A stretch of 64,000 nucleotides of DNA from Taenia hydatigena (lineage: Eukaryota; Platyhelminthes; Cestoda; Cyclophyllidea; Taeniidae). Shown one piece after another: positions 25,486-36,576 of the stretch. Under the pieces are notes generated by a model, which was not told the DNA's origin, searched no databases, and worked only from the letters and a program-made list of their open reading frames with translations. Position 1 is the stretch's first letter. Each line of letters begins with the position of its first letter. The stretch is from positions 15,663,901 through 15,727,900 of the forward strand of contig JADWOT020000003.1 of NCBI GenBank assembly GCA_036345935.2, in the 5' to 3' direction. Position numbers and translations under genes: made by a program.

Positions 25486-27851
25486 GAAAAGTCGTTGAAG
25501 AGGATGCCTTTTTGCTAAGATCGATTGGGGCCTCATCTTCATTGACTGGCGAAAAAGGTAACCATGGTGTCGTCTGATCCCCGGCGCGACTGCCACTCAT
25601 CGGCTGACTGCCGCTGTTACGAAATGACTGACGCTTGTTGCAGAACCATACACGAATCACCTCTCGATCGTAGTTTAACTGATTCGCTAGTTGGGAGATT
25701 CTTGTGCCTAAATAAGAAGGCAAGGGTAGAGTACTGTCATCCAAACTGCGTCTACTTATACCCAGCTAGTTAAAAAAGAAGAATTTATATCAAAAATTGG
25801 AAATATTTCTGACTGTCTTGAATCTTAAAGACGTAGAAATGCATGAGGTACTAATTAAGAAGCCATGGTAATAAGGTAAATACCAATTAATCAGATCCTA
25901 GGTGGTTTAAAAAAGCAAAACAAAAGACTTTAGTTGCACTTAATAATATTATGAGGTCAATCTATTCATATTCACATCATGAAGTCATTCAGTAAGTAGA
26001 GTCGAACCTGATGGATGCATATTAATGTTAAATTCATGATTAAGACGCTCCAACGCATCAGCTGAGAAATTTGTTCGACTCTTGCGCTTTCTAATCCCGG
26101 CACAGGACTCATCCGACTCGCAGTCAGCACGATAGGTTCCACTGTCATCCGGACTGCCACCAACACTTCCACAGACGCTGTTTTTATCCCCAAGACTGGT
26201 TGGATGTGAAGCTATTTGATCACCGGGACGACGACCCTCCAGTTCGGCGAGCCAACGCTCCAATACCGGTTTGATACGTTGGGCTGATTTTGGTGTTATG
26301 TCAAGCTTTTCAAACCTTAAAACAATGCTTTACACTAAGTAATCTTGAGCTACTTTAATAGGAGCTTATATCATTCCTTTTTTAACTAACGAAGGCTTCC
26401 CCAAGTGCAAAAGCTTTCAAAAAATGACCAATTCAAAGCGCGAGCACAAGATGAAATTCTGGTGGATGGCATGCATCTATTCGGGTGTACACTTGTCGGT
26501 TTCCCAATAGAAACCAAGTTAGACTATGGTAAACCTCAGCCCACAGAAGGCGGATGGATTAACCTCAAACTACCTACAGACAGGCGGCCAAACTTCATGC
26601 CAAAGCTCGATGGTCAAACTCGCAAATGATAAGCGTCAGATGGATTGAAGCCTTAGCCGGACGTGAGCTTTTTGGTATATTAACAAATCAGATTACTGTA
26701 AAAATATCACAAATCTTTCGTTAACGCATTCAAATAAAGTTCATCCACTAAGGTTGAATTAACAAGATTGTAACTGAAGTGGTTAGAGGGATTAATATGA
26801 TAGCTAGGCTGATTGGCAAGCATATAACTGGTGGGATGTAAACTGATGTCATTAGAAGAGGAGTAATTGAGAAAAAAAATGGATAAATCAAGAATACGTC
26901 AATCGAAGATGATCGACTGGATCAGGCATTACCAAGTAGAGGTAGGACAGAGGAGAGGTTAGTTAATGGCTGACCGAATAAGCAGGCAGATGTAGGGTAA
27001 AGCCAAATGAGTTAGTAACGTTTCACTATTTAGAATCTGACCATTAAACTAGCTTGTAAAACACTCTCCAGTAATTTCGCCTCCATTCACTCAATTTTCA
27101 AGCAAAGACTCGGCAATCAACAGGTTAGTTCGCCACTTCTCACTACTCATTTTATCTTATAAAATGAAAGTGGCAAGCTATCAAATCTTACCGGCAAATA
27201 GCGCTTTGACTGTAGGCAGGTCCATCACCAGCCGTTAACGCACGTCCAATTTGAGTCTGTGTGAGACCCAAACTCAATCGCTTCATTTTAAAGGCCCGTG
27301 CAAATCGTCTGATATCTTCAATGTGTTCATTGGTGTCATTCAATGCGGTGGCGCTGATTTTTTTGCATTTTTTGCTTCCACTACTGGTACTTTCATTTTC
27401 ACCTCTTAAGTTCCTTTGCAAACGCTTTGTCTTTCGTGAGACGGAAGGCTCCTCTGGCCCATAGGAACATTGAGCTGAAGGGGAAAGGTGCTTGACTATG
27501 TAGACTAATATTATCAAGGGCTAGAAGTCATTTTGAAATGCCTGAAGTTTTCAAGTTATTAAGTTACTTTTCTAACTTACTTCGTTTTACTTCCGAATCG
27601 TTTTGCTTTGGGAAGATTTTTATTGGTTGAAGAAGGAATGGAAACGCATAATCGATGTTTGGTTCGAGCTGATTAAAAGGTGAGGTAGGAAGACGTGGAG
27701 CAACTTCATTCGGTAAGGGGAAATCAATGCCAGGCGGAGCAAGGCAGCGAAGAAGCATACTCAGTGGATGAGGTGGCAACAATTGTGGTGGGGGTGGTGG
27801 TGGCAATAGGGGAATTTGAAAGGAGGAATCACCAAGTGATGGAGGCCACAT
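25481..27851 (-). CDS. POU6F: POU6-class POU-homeodomain transcription factor
   Basis: Four exons on the minus strand: 27851-27581, 27474-27192, 26315-26008 and 25707-25481. All junctions are in frame, giving 362 aa. The start ATG at 27851 has an in-frame TAA 12 nt upstream. Residues 1-90 are Pro/Leu-rich. The POU-specific domain (about 140-213) contains IEDIRRFARAFKMKRLSLGL, TQTQIGRAL, GPAYSQSAICRFEKLDITPK and SAQRIKPVLERW, diagnostic of class VI. A 47-residue Ser/Gly/Asp linker leads to the homeodomain (about 260-318), RKRKSRTNF ... HPSG ... LNYDREVIRVWFCNKRQ, with the POU-type Cys and invariant Asn of helix 3. The homeodomain is interrupted by the last intron at the Gly after HPS. The C-terminal tail has PIDLSKK (348-354), a CtBP-binding motif. 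Known role: octamer-like DNA binding in neural and sensory differentiation. A longer 5' isoform cannot be excluded. Confidence 0.93.
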
Positions 27852-27971
27852 TTTGAAGAATTATTTTGATTGATGCTAATTATATACTGTATAAAATGAG
27901 CGAGGTTTATTGAGCAAGGACCATGATGAGTAAAGGGTCGATGTGTAAATGAGATATCGGAGCACCTACCG

Positions 27972-28147
27972 ACTGCACGTATGTCACTCTGGCGTCCACT
28001 GCTGCTGTTAAACTCCTCCCAATGTGGGCTTAAATACTCCACTTCCAAGGATGAAGGCAATTTACTGTACCCCTCCCTCCCCATTCCTCCCTTTTCGTGA
28101 TTTATACACTCGCTCGTGCGAGGGTATGGTCGGAAAGTCGCTGCCAT
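27972..28147 (-). other. Open stretch just upstream of POU6, possible 5' exon
   Basis: A frame starting at ATG 28147 (MAATFRPYPRTSEC) runs to a good donor (GTCG|gtaggt). Spliced to the nearest acceptor (tataattag, about 27.88 kb) it hits a stop after about 17 codons, so it does not extend the POU6 start simply. A phase-compatible weak acceptor (gaatgaag|TT) exists inside POU6 exon 1, which would give an alternative N-terminus. It may equally be an upstream frame or noncoding sequence. Confidence 0.2.
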
Positions 28148-31100
28148 ACGGCATTTTGTGGTAACATCGTTCTGGCTTTAGTTAAGGCAGGGATGGGTGG
28201 CGAAAACCGAGGGAGAGGAGAGTGGGGTAGAGGCAGAGTGGGGAGTGAAACACCGCTTTCTGCTAGTATCACGCGCGTGTTCGATGGAACACGCAATACC
28301 TTCTCTTACTCCCCCCCCTTCTCCTTCCCATCCTCCTGCTCAGCGCACAAAGTCCGTCCGGTAGTCAAGTCTTTTGAATTAATCATGCATGTTGGGGTTT
28401 TAAAACTCTCAATATTGCCTGTTCATGAGGGAGAGTTGAAAAATAGGTAAAATGAATCAGACTAGACAGTGACTACCACTCGGAATTGCCAAATATTTAC
28501 TTGTAAATTCATTGGCTATAATTCCTTTAATCACTGTTTTTCTTGTTTTTACTCGAAGCAACTGAATTGTTGAAAGGGTTAAAAATTAGCATTAAGGATG
28601 AAGAGAATCCTTAAGGCTTTAAAACTGGGGCATAATGAATTTTGTCAAGAAACGCTGAATATTCGTATACAAGACTAAGATTTAGCTCCTCTGCTTTCAT
28701 GCCATCTTAAAAGTCAATAAAAAGATTACCACACTTTCTTTCAACTGTTGATTTCTGCCCAAAATCGTACAGATTGTAGAAAATTTGTACTTTAATTGTT
28801 TGCACAGCAGGAAGGATAGGATATGCTGGTGCAACCGCATAGTTACCCACAAATCTTCGCAAAATATCATTTTAATAAATGGTCCGTCTAGTTTGAGGAT
28901 TGTTCCCAGTCCTTTTCTTGCCATGATCGGCCATTACAACGTAGTGGTCGCCCTAAAAACCACTTGCAAAACAGCGCATAAGCGAGGACTCCACCTTAGC
29001 TCCACTGAAATATTTCGGCAATGCAATGTATCCAGAGCCTTACCCTATTTACAAGCTTCATTTGGGAAAGTGTATGCACAGACTTCCTACTATCCAAGAC
29101 CGTTAAGACTGTGTAATAGGAGCTTTGTTTACCCATATCGCTCGATATAACTGTATTCGCCCAAACTTGTGCCACTTCGCTGAGACGATTTAAAGTATTT
29201 TTTTGGGCTTGATGGTCTGCAGTTATTTTTCAAAGCCTTATACCTGTGAATTTTTGTTAAGCTAACAGAGACGCAGAGGAGTCGCCTAATCTCTACTTAA
29301 CGCCTTTTTGGTGGTAGAGTAAATAGCTCCACATATAATTTCCTTTGGTCCCTCCGGTTCCCGCTAGCCTTCTTCTCAAAGTAGGGATTCAGGTAATTGC
29401 CAAAGTCAGGCGTCATTTTTGGTTTTTCTGCTAGGAATTCTCTCCAGATCACCGACTCATATTAATTTAAGCTATAACCAACCGAATTAGTATAGCAGAA
29501 CATACTACTTAATAAAGCACAGGAGAGCTTTATAGAGACCGCAGTGAATACAGCTTTGAGAACCTTTATTGCAAACCAGTTGATCAAATTGTACACACGG
29601 AGATGGTGTTAAAGATAAAGTCTATAATTCGCAGTTAAAGAAGACTACCTATGTAATCTTAATATATTAGGTTTGTGAACAACTTCGGCATAATTTCCTC
29701 TCGAGAGATGTGTCAGCGCCCCAGTTAAGTTACCGGTGAGACAAGACAAGAAACCGACAGGAAAGAAAATATCTCGTTGCACTCATCAGCTCTCCTTAGG
29801 CGGTCCAAAGCCGTATCGCGCAAACACTAGAGGCAATGTTGTTGCAAGGCTTGAGAGTTCTGGATCATCCTTAACATGTTTAGAGAGTAATATAAGGGTT
29901 GTATGATCAACCGAACGAAGGAGCCGATAACTCAGAAATTCTTCCCAAAAGTAAGCTCGCTACAATTTAAAAATATCAGCATTTTTTGATTCGGAGAACA
30001 AACGATTAATTTAGTCTTCTGAGTCAGGGCAAAAACAAATAAAGTTTTACCCAGATAGGAAATTCGGCGCAAGATCAGAAATGCTTCTAATCACTTTTGA
30101 ATTTTTCAAACTTGCAAGGATTCGATTTTAATTCAGATATCTACCCTGCCAAACTATTTATGGATAATTTCTTCCCATTAACTCAGATGGAGAGACAAGA
30201 TGAAATTATTAAATAATCTGCTTTATAGAAATGATGCTGTGTTGCCTGACCATGTCCGCCACTGCTACAGTATACCAGAAAGCAGTATGGGCTAGGAATT
30301 GACAGGAGGCTTATTTAATTATGTTTGCTGCTTTAGCTCTGACTTTTGCTCGCTCCTGCCTGCTGATCTACCTGCCCGCCTTTCACCAACGCATCTTCTG
30401 ATCCGTCCACCCTTAAATCCCCTCACTTCTATCATTTGTGGCCTGCCGCGAATGCATTCACTAGCAAACTAGCAAGCGTGATCGGTCGACTGTATTCGGC
30501 CTTTGTAAAGGAAGCCGCTTTTTGATGCTCAGATTACCCACAAATCATGATGGGCTGGAAGTACCACATTTCCAGTTGCCTTTACAGCCCATTAATCTAA
30601 AGTAATCCTTCTGATTTAAGTAACATTTGACAAACTTAGGAAGAACCTGAGAGGTATTACATCCCTAAACACAACACAAGGTCCGGATCAGCTCTCCTCT
30701 GTAGATCAGTTGTTAAATGACAGCATTATTCAAGGCAATTTATTTCTCTTCATCGCCTTTTTTCGCAGCATGCGCTGATGTAGTCCTAAGTAAAGGGGAG
30801 GATAGAGGAAGGAAAAAAGCGTAGAATTTAACCAAAACATTGTTTTAAATGTTTCTAATGATTCATCTTTAACAAAGCACCCGATATCTAGTTGTTTAAA
30901 ACATTTTTTGAAAATGTTACCGAATAAAATGTAACGATGTGAAAGCGGGAGAGATGCTCTACATTTAGGTAATGAGCTCCTTATCGCCCAGCTTAAGTGG
31001 CAAATGATCAACCACGGAATGCTTAATTGCTTCTCCACTCTGTCAAAGACCCCATCCCAACATCTCATTGTGAAAATTTTGGCTTCGCTAACTTTCCAAC

Positions 31101-31821
31101 CTCTCCGCCTTTGTTAAGGGGCAACAGAAAGCCCACTTTTAATAGGTGAGTAAGAACTTTTTAAGAAGACAAAGCCGGTTGCAAGAACATTCAAAAAATT
31201 TTAAATAACCCTTTGACAGCAGCCTGATTTTATCACCACTAGCTTTACTTAATGGCACCTTGAGACACAAAATCCGGACTTTGAGGAGTTTGCCTGTTAT
31301 GCTACAAGCTTTATAGCCTGTTTTCACAAGACGTGAATGCGATGTCACATCACCAAAAAAATATTCGAATCTCTAATTTGTGTGCCATTTTTCCTTTTAA
31401 ATGTTTAAAAACTATTAATTGCCTTGCTATCACAGATGTAGGCAAATTAAAGGAAAACAATTAATTTCCAAACAACATGGACTCTACTACTCCGTTGTCA
31501 GTAGCATTGGCGAATGAGAATAATTTTTTAAAAAATAAAAATTATTCCTCCAATTATGCAAGGTCAGCATTACGAATCTGCCATGAGCTATGTAGCACCT
31601 TCTCTGAGATCCATCATCGACCACTTTTGTCTTCTTCAAGAGAACTTACTTCCATCGTCCAGTCTGCACACACACAATGAAAGGTTTATTAGAATTTGTG
31701 TTTGGGGAGGAAAAAACTTCCTAATCCTTTGCCTGTATGCTTGTTCGCATGTTTGCGAATTTCGGCCGGTAAGACGACGGTTTTTAAACACCCCAAAATC
31801 TCAGCCATATCTGCGTGGTCA

Positions 31822-31972
31822 TGTCACGCACTCCTGCATCGACAAGCAAGGGTGATATAGACGGGGGAGGCGAGGGGAGATTTAGTGAGGAGTTGGGACA
31901 AGGCATGGGGGGACGAAGCCGCAATGCTAGTGATAGTGGTAGTAGCACTGTGATGAGGCAGCAATACGCCAG
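31822..31972 (+). other. Candidate exon of unknown gene
   Basis: ATG at 31822 opens a frame of about 50 codons (MSRTPASTSKGDIDGGGEGR ... GSSTVMRQQYA) ending at a GT donor (GCCA|gtagga). The Gly/Ser/charged composition resembles an N-terminal linker of a real protein. No downstream partner exon was identified, and the antisense frame is proline-rich, as expected from the composition. Confidence 0.2.
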
Positions 31973-32990
31973 TAGGATAATTAGTGTTTGCACGCACGAA
32001 TTTCACGAATTTTATTTACTCCTTGCACCGGCGGACCCATATCAAAGTAGGCTGACGCTAATAGCCTCCTTACCGCAAATGCTCGCCCTCACCCCCTCTT
32101 CCTCTTCCTAATCATCATGTTGGCTCATTTTCTTACATGATTGGCAAACACGAAAAGACAAGCGACTTTCTTCCATGTTTTTAAAGCGCAATATATCCGA
32201 TAAAGGCACTCTAACATGGAGATGTAACCACTTGAATAGGTGGACCTTACCAACTTTAGGAAATTAGGGATAGTTTCATAGTTATTTGTGGTTATAAAAC
32301 CCACCTTTTTATATCATCTTATTAATTTATTAAGTTTTGGTGGCGGAATATTTTGTCCAACTCTTGTGTCTAAGTATGCGGCCATTTCAGTGTCCACAGG
32401 GGAAGTTGCACTCCTCCGACGTGAGCCATAATAGTAGCCTCTCATGCCTTCTGCGCGTTAGTGAGTGGTGTGGTTTTCCATTCTGCTTTTGTCTGCTGCA
32501 ATATCAGGGAGTCCCGAGACGCCACAATAGTATTAGCTTCAGAGAAGTAGAAAATAATGACAATCAATCTGTATGTTTGATCAAAGATGCAAGTTAAAAA
32601 TATGATGAGTAGCCGAATTTCTTTCCAAGGTCTTTTGCAAAATGAAGGCAGTTAATGCAGCAACTAGGCAAAGTTAGAGATAAGGTAGGCAAATTACAGT
32701 TTTAAATAGATAAATACGAAATACGGGAGCACAGCTATTGAGATACGTTGCAAACAAAGTTCTTCCACCAATTGACAATTGCTTCGACCAAGGATTTGCG
32801 GCTCCTTATGGTCCCAAAGAGCCAAGATAGTAAGAAAGGATAAATTGCCTGTTAAAACATCGCAAAGCTTGGTGTCTGCTAGCACGGCTTAATGGATTTG
32901 CTGAAGAGAGGGGCGGAAATATAAACTAAAGGGAGCGAAGCGCCAGCTCATATTTAAAAGAGGGGTCAATCAGTGCTAAATCATTAAAAG

Positions 32991-33025
32991 ATGCATTTAA
33001 ACAAAGTTTTCCTTTTTAAATGCAT
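32991..33025. repeat. Perfect 11-bp inverted repeat with 13-nt loop
   Basis: ATGCATTTAAA (32991-33001) and its reverse complement (33015-33025) are separated by 13 nt. The arms contain ATGCAT and ATTTAAAT cores. It can form a hairpin in RNA or a paired binding site in DNA; the stem is shorter than a typical microRNA precursor. Confidence 0.6.
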
Positions 33026-33533
33026 TTAGGGGATGAAAGGACTTTAAAAAATGACAATATGTTTGGCTGATAGATTCGGATACAAGAATAACAGAAGTTA
33101 GTGCATCAAGAGAGCCGCCCGCTGACTTGCTCAGGTCCAAGAGCTACCCACAATAAGTGGCGTCAAATTTAGGCGAGGCCGAGCCAAAAAAGATACCTTT
33201 CCCGTGACAGGCCAAAGTCATCTAGATGTTATTGATCATCAGGTGGAGAATTGAAGTATCGAAGCGATGTATAAACCAATTCGGTTCTTGTCAGTTCAAA
33301 GTATTTAGAATATTGTTGAAATGCCTAGATTAAGTCCACATACGACCCAGTGAGGCAAGTAGCCTCTTTACGATGTATCATAATAAACTCTTTTGTTAAT
33401 CCATCAATTTTAGGTGGGAAGTAGGCAGACTAAACGATTTTTGGTGAATGAGGAAACGACAGCGAATCCATCGGGTGGGGAGAAGGCAAGCTCGGATCCC
33501 CTTTGTAAAAGTAAAATCTTTTCAAAGTCTCAC

Positions 33534-33678
33534 ATTGCCACCACACATGGTGCCTTCTTCGCGGACTAAGGATTTGAACTCAGAGATAGAAGGCACAAAC
33601 AGTGGAACTGCTACGCAACCATTATGGTTGGGCAAAATCTCTTCAGAGGAGTCAGCTTCAATGATGATAACACGATTC
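33534..33678 (-). other. Candidate internal exon, gene unknown
   Basis: On the minus strand 145 bp lie between a good acceptor (cccacagtttacag|G) and a good donor (GGCAAT|gtgaga) and are open throughout: 48 codons including NRVIIIEADSSEEILPNHNG and FVPSISEFKSLVREEGTMCG. Composition looks like a genuine protein. It is on the same strand as POU6 and NAV and lies 5.7 kb upstream of the POU6 start codon, so it could be a distal 5' exon of POU6 or a separate gene. No family recognised. Confidence 0.3.
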
Positions 33679-36190
33679 CTGTAAACTGTGGGTGTATGGG
33701 CATAATCATAGGTAATTGGATAGTTTTGCGTATTCAAACCGCTCCTCACAATCCTTGTAATTGATTTAAATCAGGTATTCGTTCCTCAGAAGTCTTCTTC
33801 TCTAAACAAATTTTTATATTAGGCCACGCTTTAAATAATCTGATTTGTAGATCAAAGAGTTCTTCCAATTCCCGATAACTGAAACTTTGAAGAGCTGAAG
33901 AGTAAATTGCGCTTGCCTGACAATGCAGTACACCTTATCATATTCCCTATTGCTTTCATCTTAGAACTTTCAGACGTAATGCTGCTTGAATCTGATGCAT
34001 ATGATTCACGGTCTTCTGGTATCTTTCGAAACGGAGTTGTGGAGTTGCAGAAGCTTTCCCTTTAGAGCTCTCTTTAATGTGAATGAAAATCAAACATTTC
34101 TCTCACATCTACAGAAAGTTGGAATACCAAAATTAACAAGAGGGAGAGAATAAGCCTTATAGACTGCCGCCTTGTTGTTTCGCCTCCTTCATACAGGCAG
34201 ATGGACTGACCCGTGATGACCTGACGGCGGACGCTTTATTAGTCATCCTTGAACTACCAAATAGCCAATCATCGCTTTTAGGGCAAGTATAACTTCATCT
34301 TTATGGGATGAAACTGCCAAGACTAATGAATTAGAAAAAAGAAAGTGCTACTCTCCCAACGCGAGACTTCATACTACCTTGAAACGAACCCATGAAGGGA
34401 GGGAAGGGAGTAACTGCTGGGATTGCATTTGAAAACCATAGTGAGAGGGAAACGAAGGATCAGTCTGCTCTTCTTGCTTTTCAGGGAAATAACATTCGGC
34501 AAAAGTAGAAATTGTTAGATAGTATCCCATCGGTAATTGCTAATAGTTTATGCTGGAAGTCGGTTCAACAAATAGATTTCATGTTTGCGAACCAAATCTG
34601 CAGTTTCTCTGTAATTTTATGTAATAATTAGTAAGTTAATAAAAAGGCGCATAAAATAGTGTTATTTCTGTTAGACCACCCAGATAGGTGTCGGACTAAT
34701 AAGCATTTCGTTCTACACGTCTTTCCTAAATAAATAAGTTAAACGGTCCTTTAGTAGCTAGGGGCAAAAATCTACCATATTCTTGCAGAGTTGAAGTTTA
34801 TTGCCATTGTGGATGGATGACACTTATTTGGCCTTTTCAAATGATGGTGGATGTAACCAATCTGCTTCTAGAATTCCCTTAAACATGACACGTTATTTGT
34901 CACCACTGTTGATTCTGGATGTTGCATCCAACCACTGCAATCGCATGAACTCAAACAAGATGTTTACTCTGTGAAACGACCAACTAAGCAGACAGACTTA
35001 GGACAATAATATTAGGTTCAATCGAGACATTATGTAAAAGGGCTCTAAATGAGACGGAAAACAGCAAAGGGCACAACAAGTCTTCTGCAATGATTGACGG
35101 ATGTATACTGACGCTCTACAACTATGTAAATACTGACATCTTTCAAATCATTTGAGATCATTGTATTGAATGACCCCAAAATATTACACGAAATTTTGTG
35201 GCCACCTCCTTACAAAGTCTTGTTTTACGGGATCGATGAGGGGGGAAATCTACGTATTAGAAGCATCAACGATACCCAAACTATGTGCTTATCACATACA
35301 TCATTTTGCTAGGCGTACCTTTTGAACACTTTCGTATGCATGAAAAGGGACTTGCATAATCAACGAATCCCCTTTTTTAGTTCTTGAGAACCCATCAAAA
35401 AATTTAATGTGATTTGCAGTGCCTGCAAACAGTTGTTTAGTATTTTCGCCTCAAAAATTGGCTAATGTCAGTGTAATACATTGTTTGTTTGACTGCCGGT
35501 TTCGATTACGGCGACTTGGGATAGCCATAGTGCCTGTGTCGGTTGGACTGGCATCTAGGCGATGCCAGCAGCTTCAATCCCTTTCTCTTTGCTGAATAGA
35601 TATAGTCTACCCAAGTATTGTGTCTCCTTTTGTCTTCAAGGACGACAAAAGTCACAATTGACGAGTAGAACGACAGAATATTCACCGTTCGTCGTACACT
35701 GTTGTAAATTGATCTCATGATTGAAGGAACTCTTTCTTCTATATTTTTCCCAAATTTTTCTGAATTCCTCTTACTAGTGCATTTCAAGTAGCATTGGCTT
35801 TAAGGTTCAGCATTCATAGGTGATTTAAGTCGCAAGCCCACTTTATGATGTAAAAATTTTCTTGTCACATTTATTCTGAGGCAATTTTAAAATCGGTTAG
35901 TCTACTAGACATTTGTAGTAACTAGAAAATATTTTGGCCTATAATACAGAACTGGATGCTCAACCTCTGGGCAGTCAGGACCACCGTTTCACCATGTTAA
36001 TTTTTCAAGTCTTTGAGGCAAAAATTAACTCTAAGTTTAGTTCTGGCGAAAGTACTTTTCGTACTCCACTTTTGGGAAGATTCTTTCGCCGTGAATTTGT
36101 CCTGTTAAGTATTTCTAAATTCACCTATAAACGTCCATTCTTATTGTTTTCAAGTCAATGACGAACCAACTACTTAGTTTTGGTAAGAAG

Positions 36191-36196
36191 TTTATT
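36191..36196 (-). promoter_or_regulatory. Candidate poly(A) signal of NAV
   Basis: TTTATT on the plus strand is AATAAA on the NAV strand, about 380 nt beyond the stop codon. It is a canonical hexamer but not the only A/T-rich candidate in this stretch. Confidence 0.3.
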
Positions 36197-36576
36197 CTTT
36201 TAGCGAATTTATAATTCACACTGAATGGAAACAGCTCTGAGCCACTTTAGTTGGCAATCAAATAATCGGCATTCCCATCACCACTTAAGGGAGAGCATAA
36301 AATGACTTAAGATGCTGGCCTCTGGAATGTGCCATTCAACTATTATTTAATTGGTGTGGCTGCCATTTACATGAACGTAAGGTAGAATAATAAATGCAAC
36401 TAATAATTAAAATTATTTTCCACTTACAGTTAAAATCTAGAAAAAAAAAACAAATGAACCGAATCAATCTGCAAATATAGCAAATGCATCTTCATGATAA
36501 ATAATACATCAAGGCACATGAACTGCAGTGGTCACAATAAAGGAGAATAAAATATAATAATGATAAAAGAGTGCGA

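Larger units (their letters stand above)
27852..36576. other. Region between POU6 and NAV, no confirmed gene
   Basis: About 8.7 kb. It contains the 5' flank of POU6 (GA-rich plus-strand segment 28190-28250 and a C/T-rich segment 28305-28340), an 11-bp inverted repeat at 32991-33025, and two candidate exons (about 31820-31972 plus, 33534-33678 minus). Nothing else could be supported. Confidence 0.4.

Noticed and set aside
35506..35787. 93-codon minus-strand frame rich in Lys/Arg
   Set aside because: Considered as a transposon remnant, but no reverse transcriptase or transposase motif could be seen.
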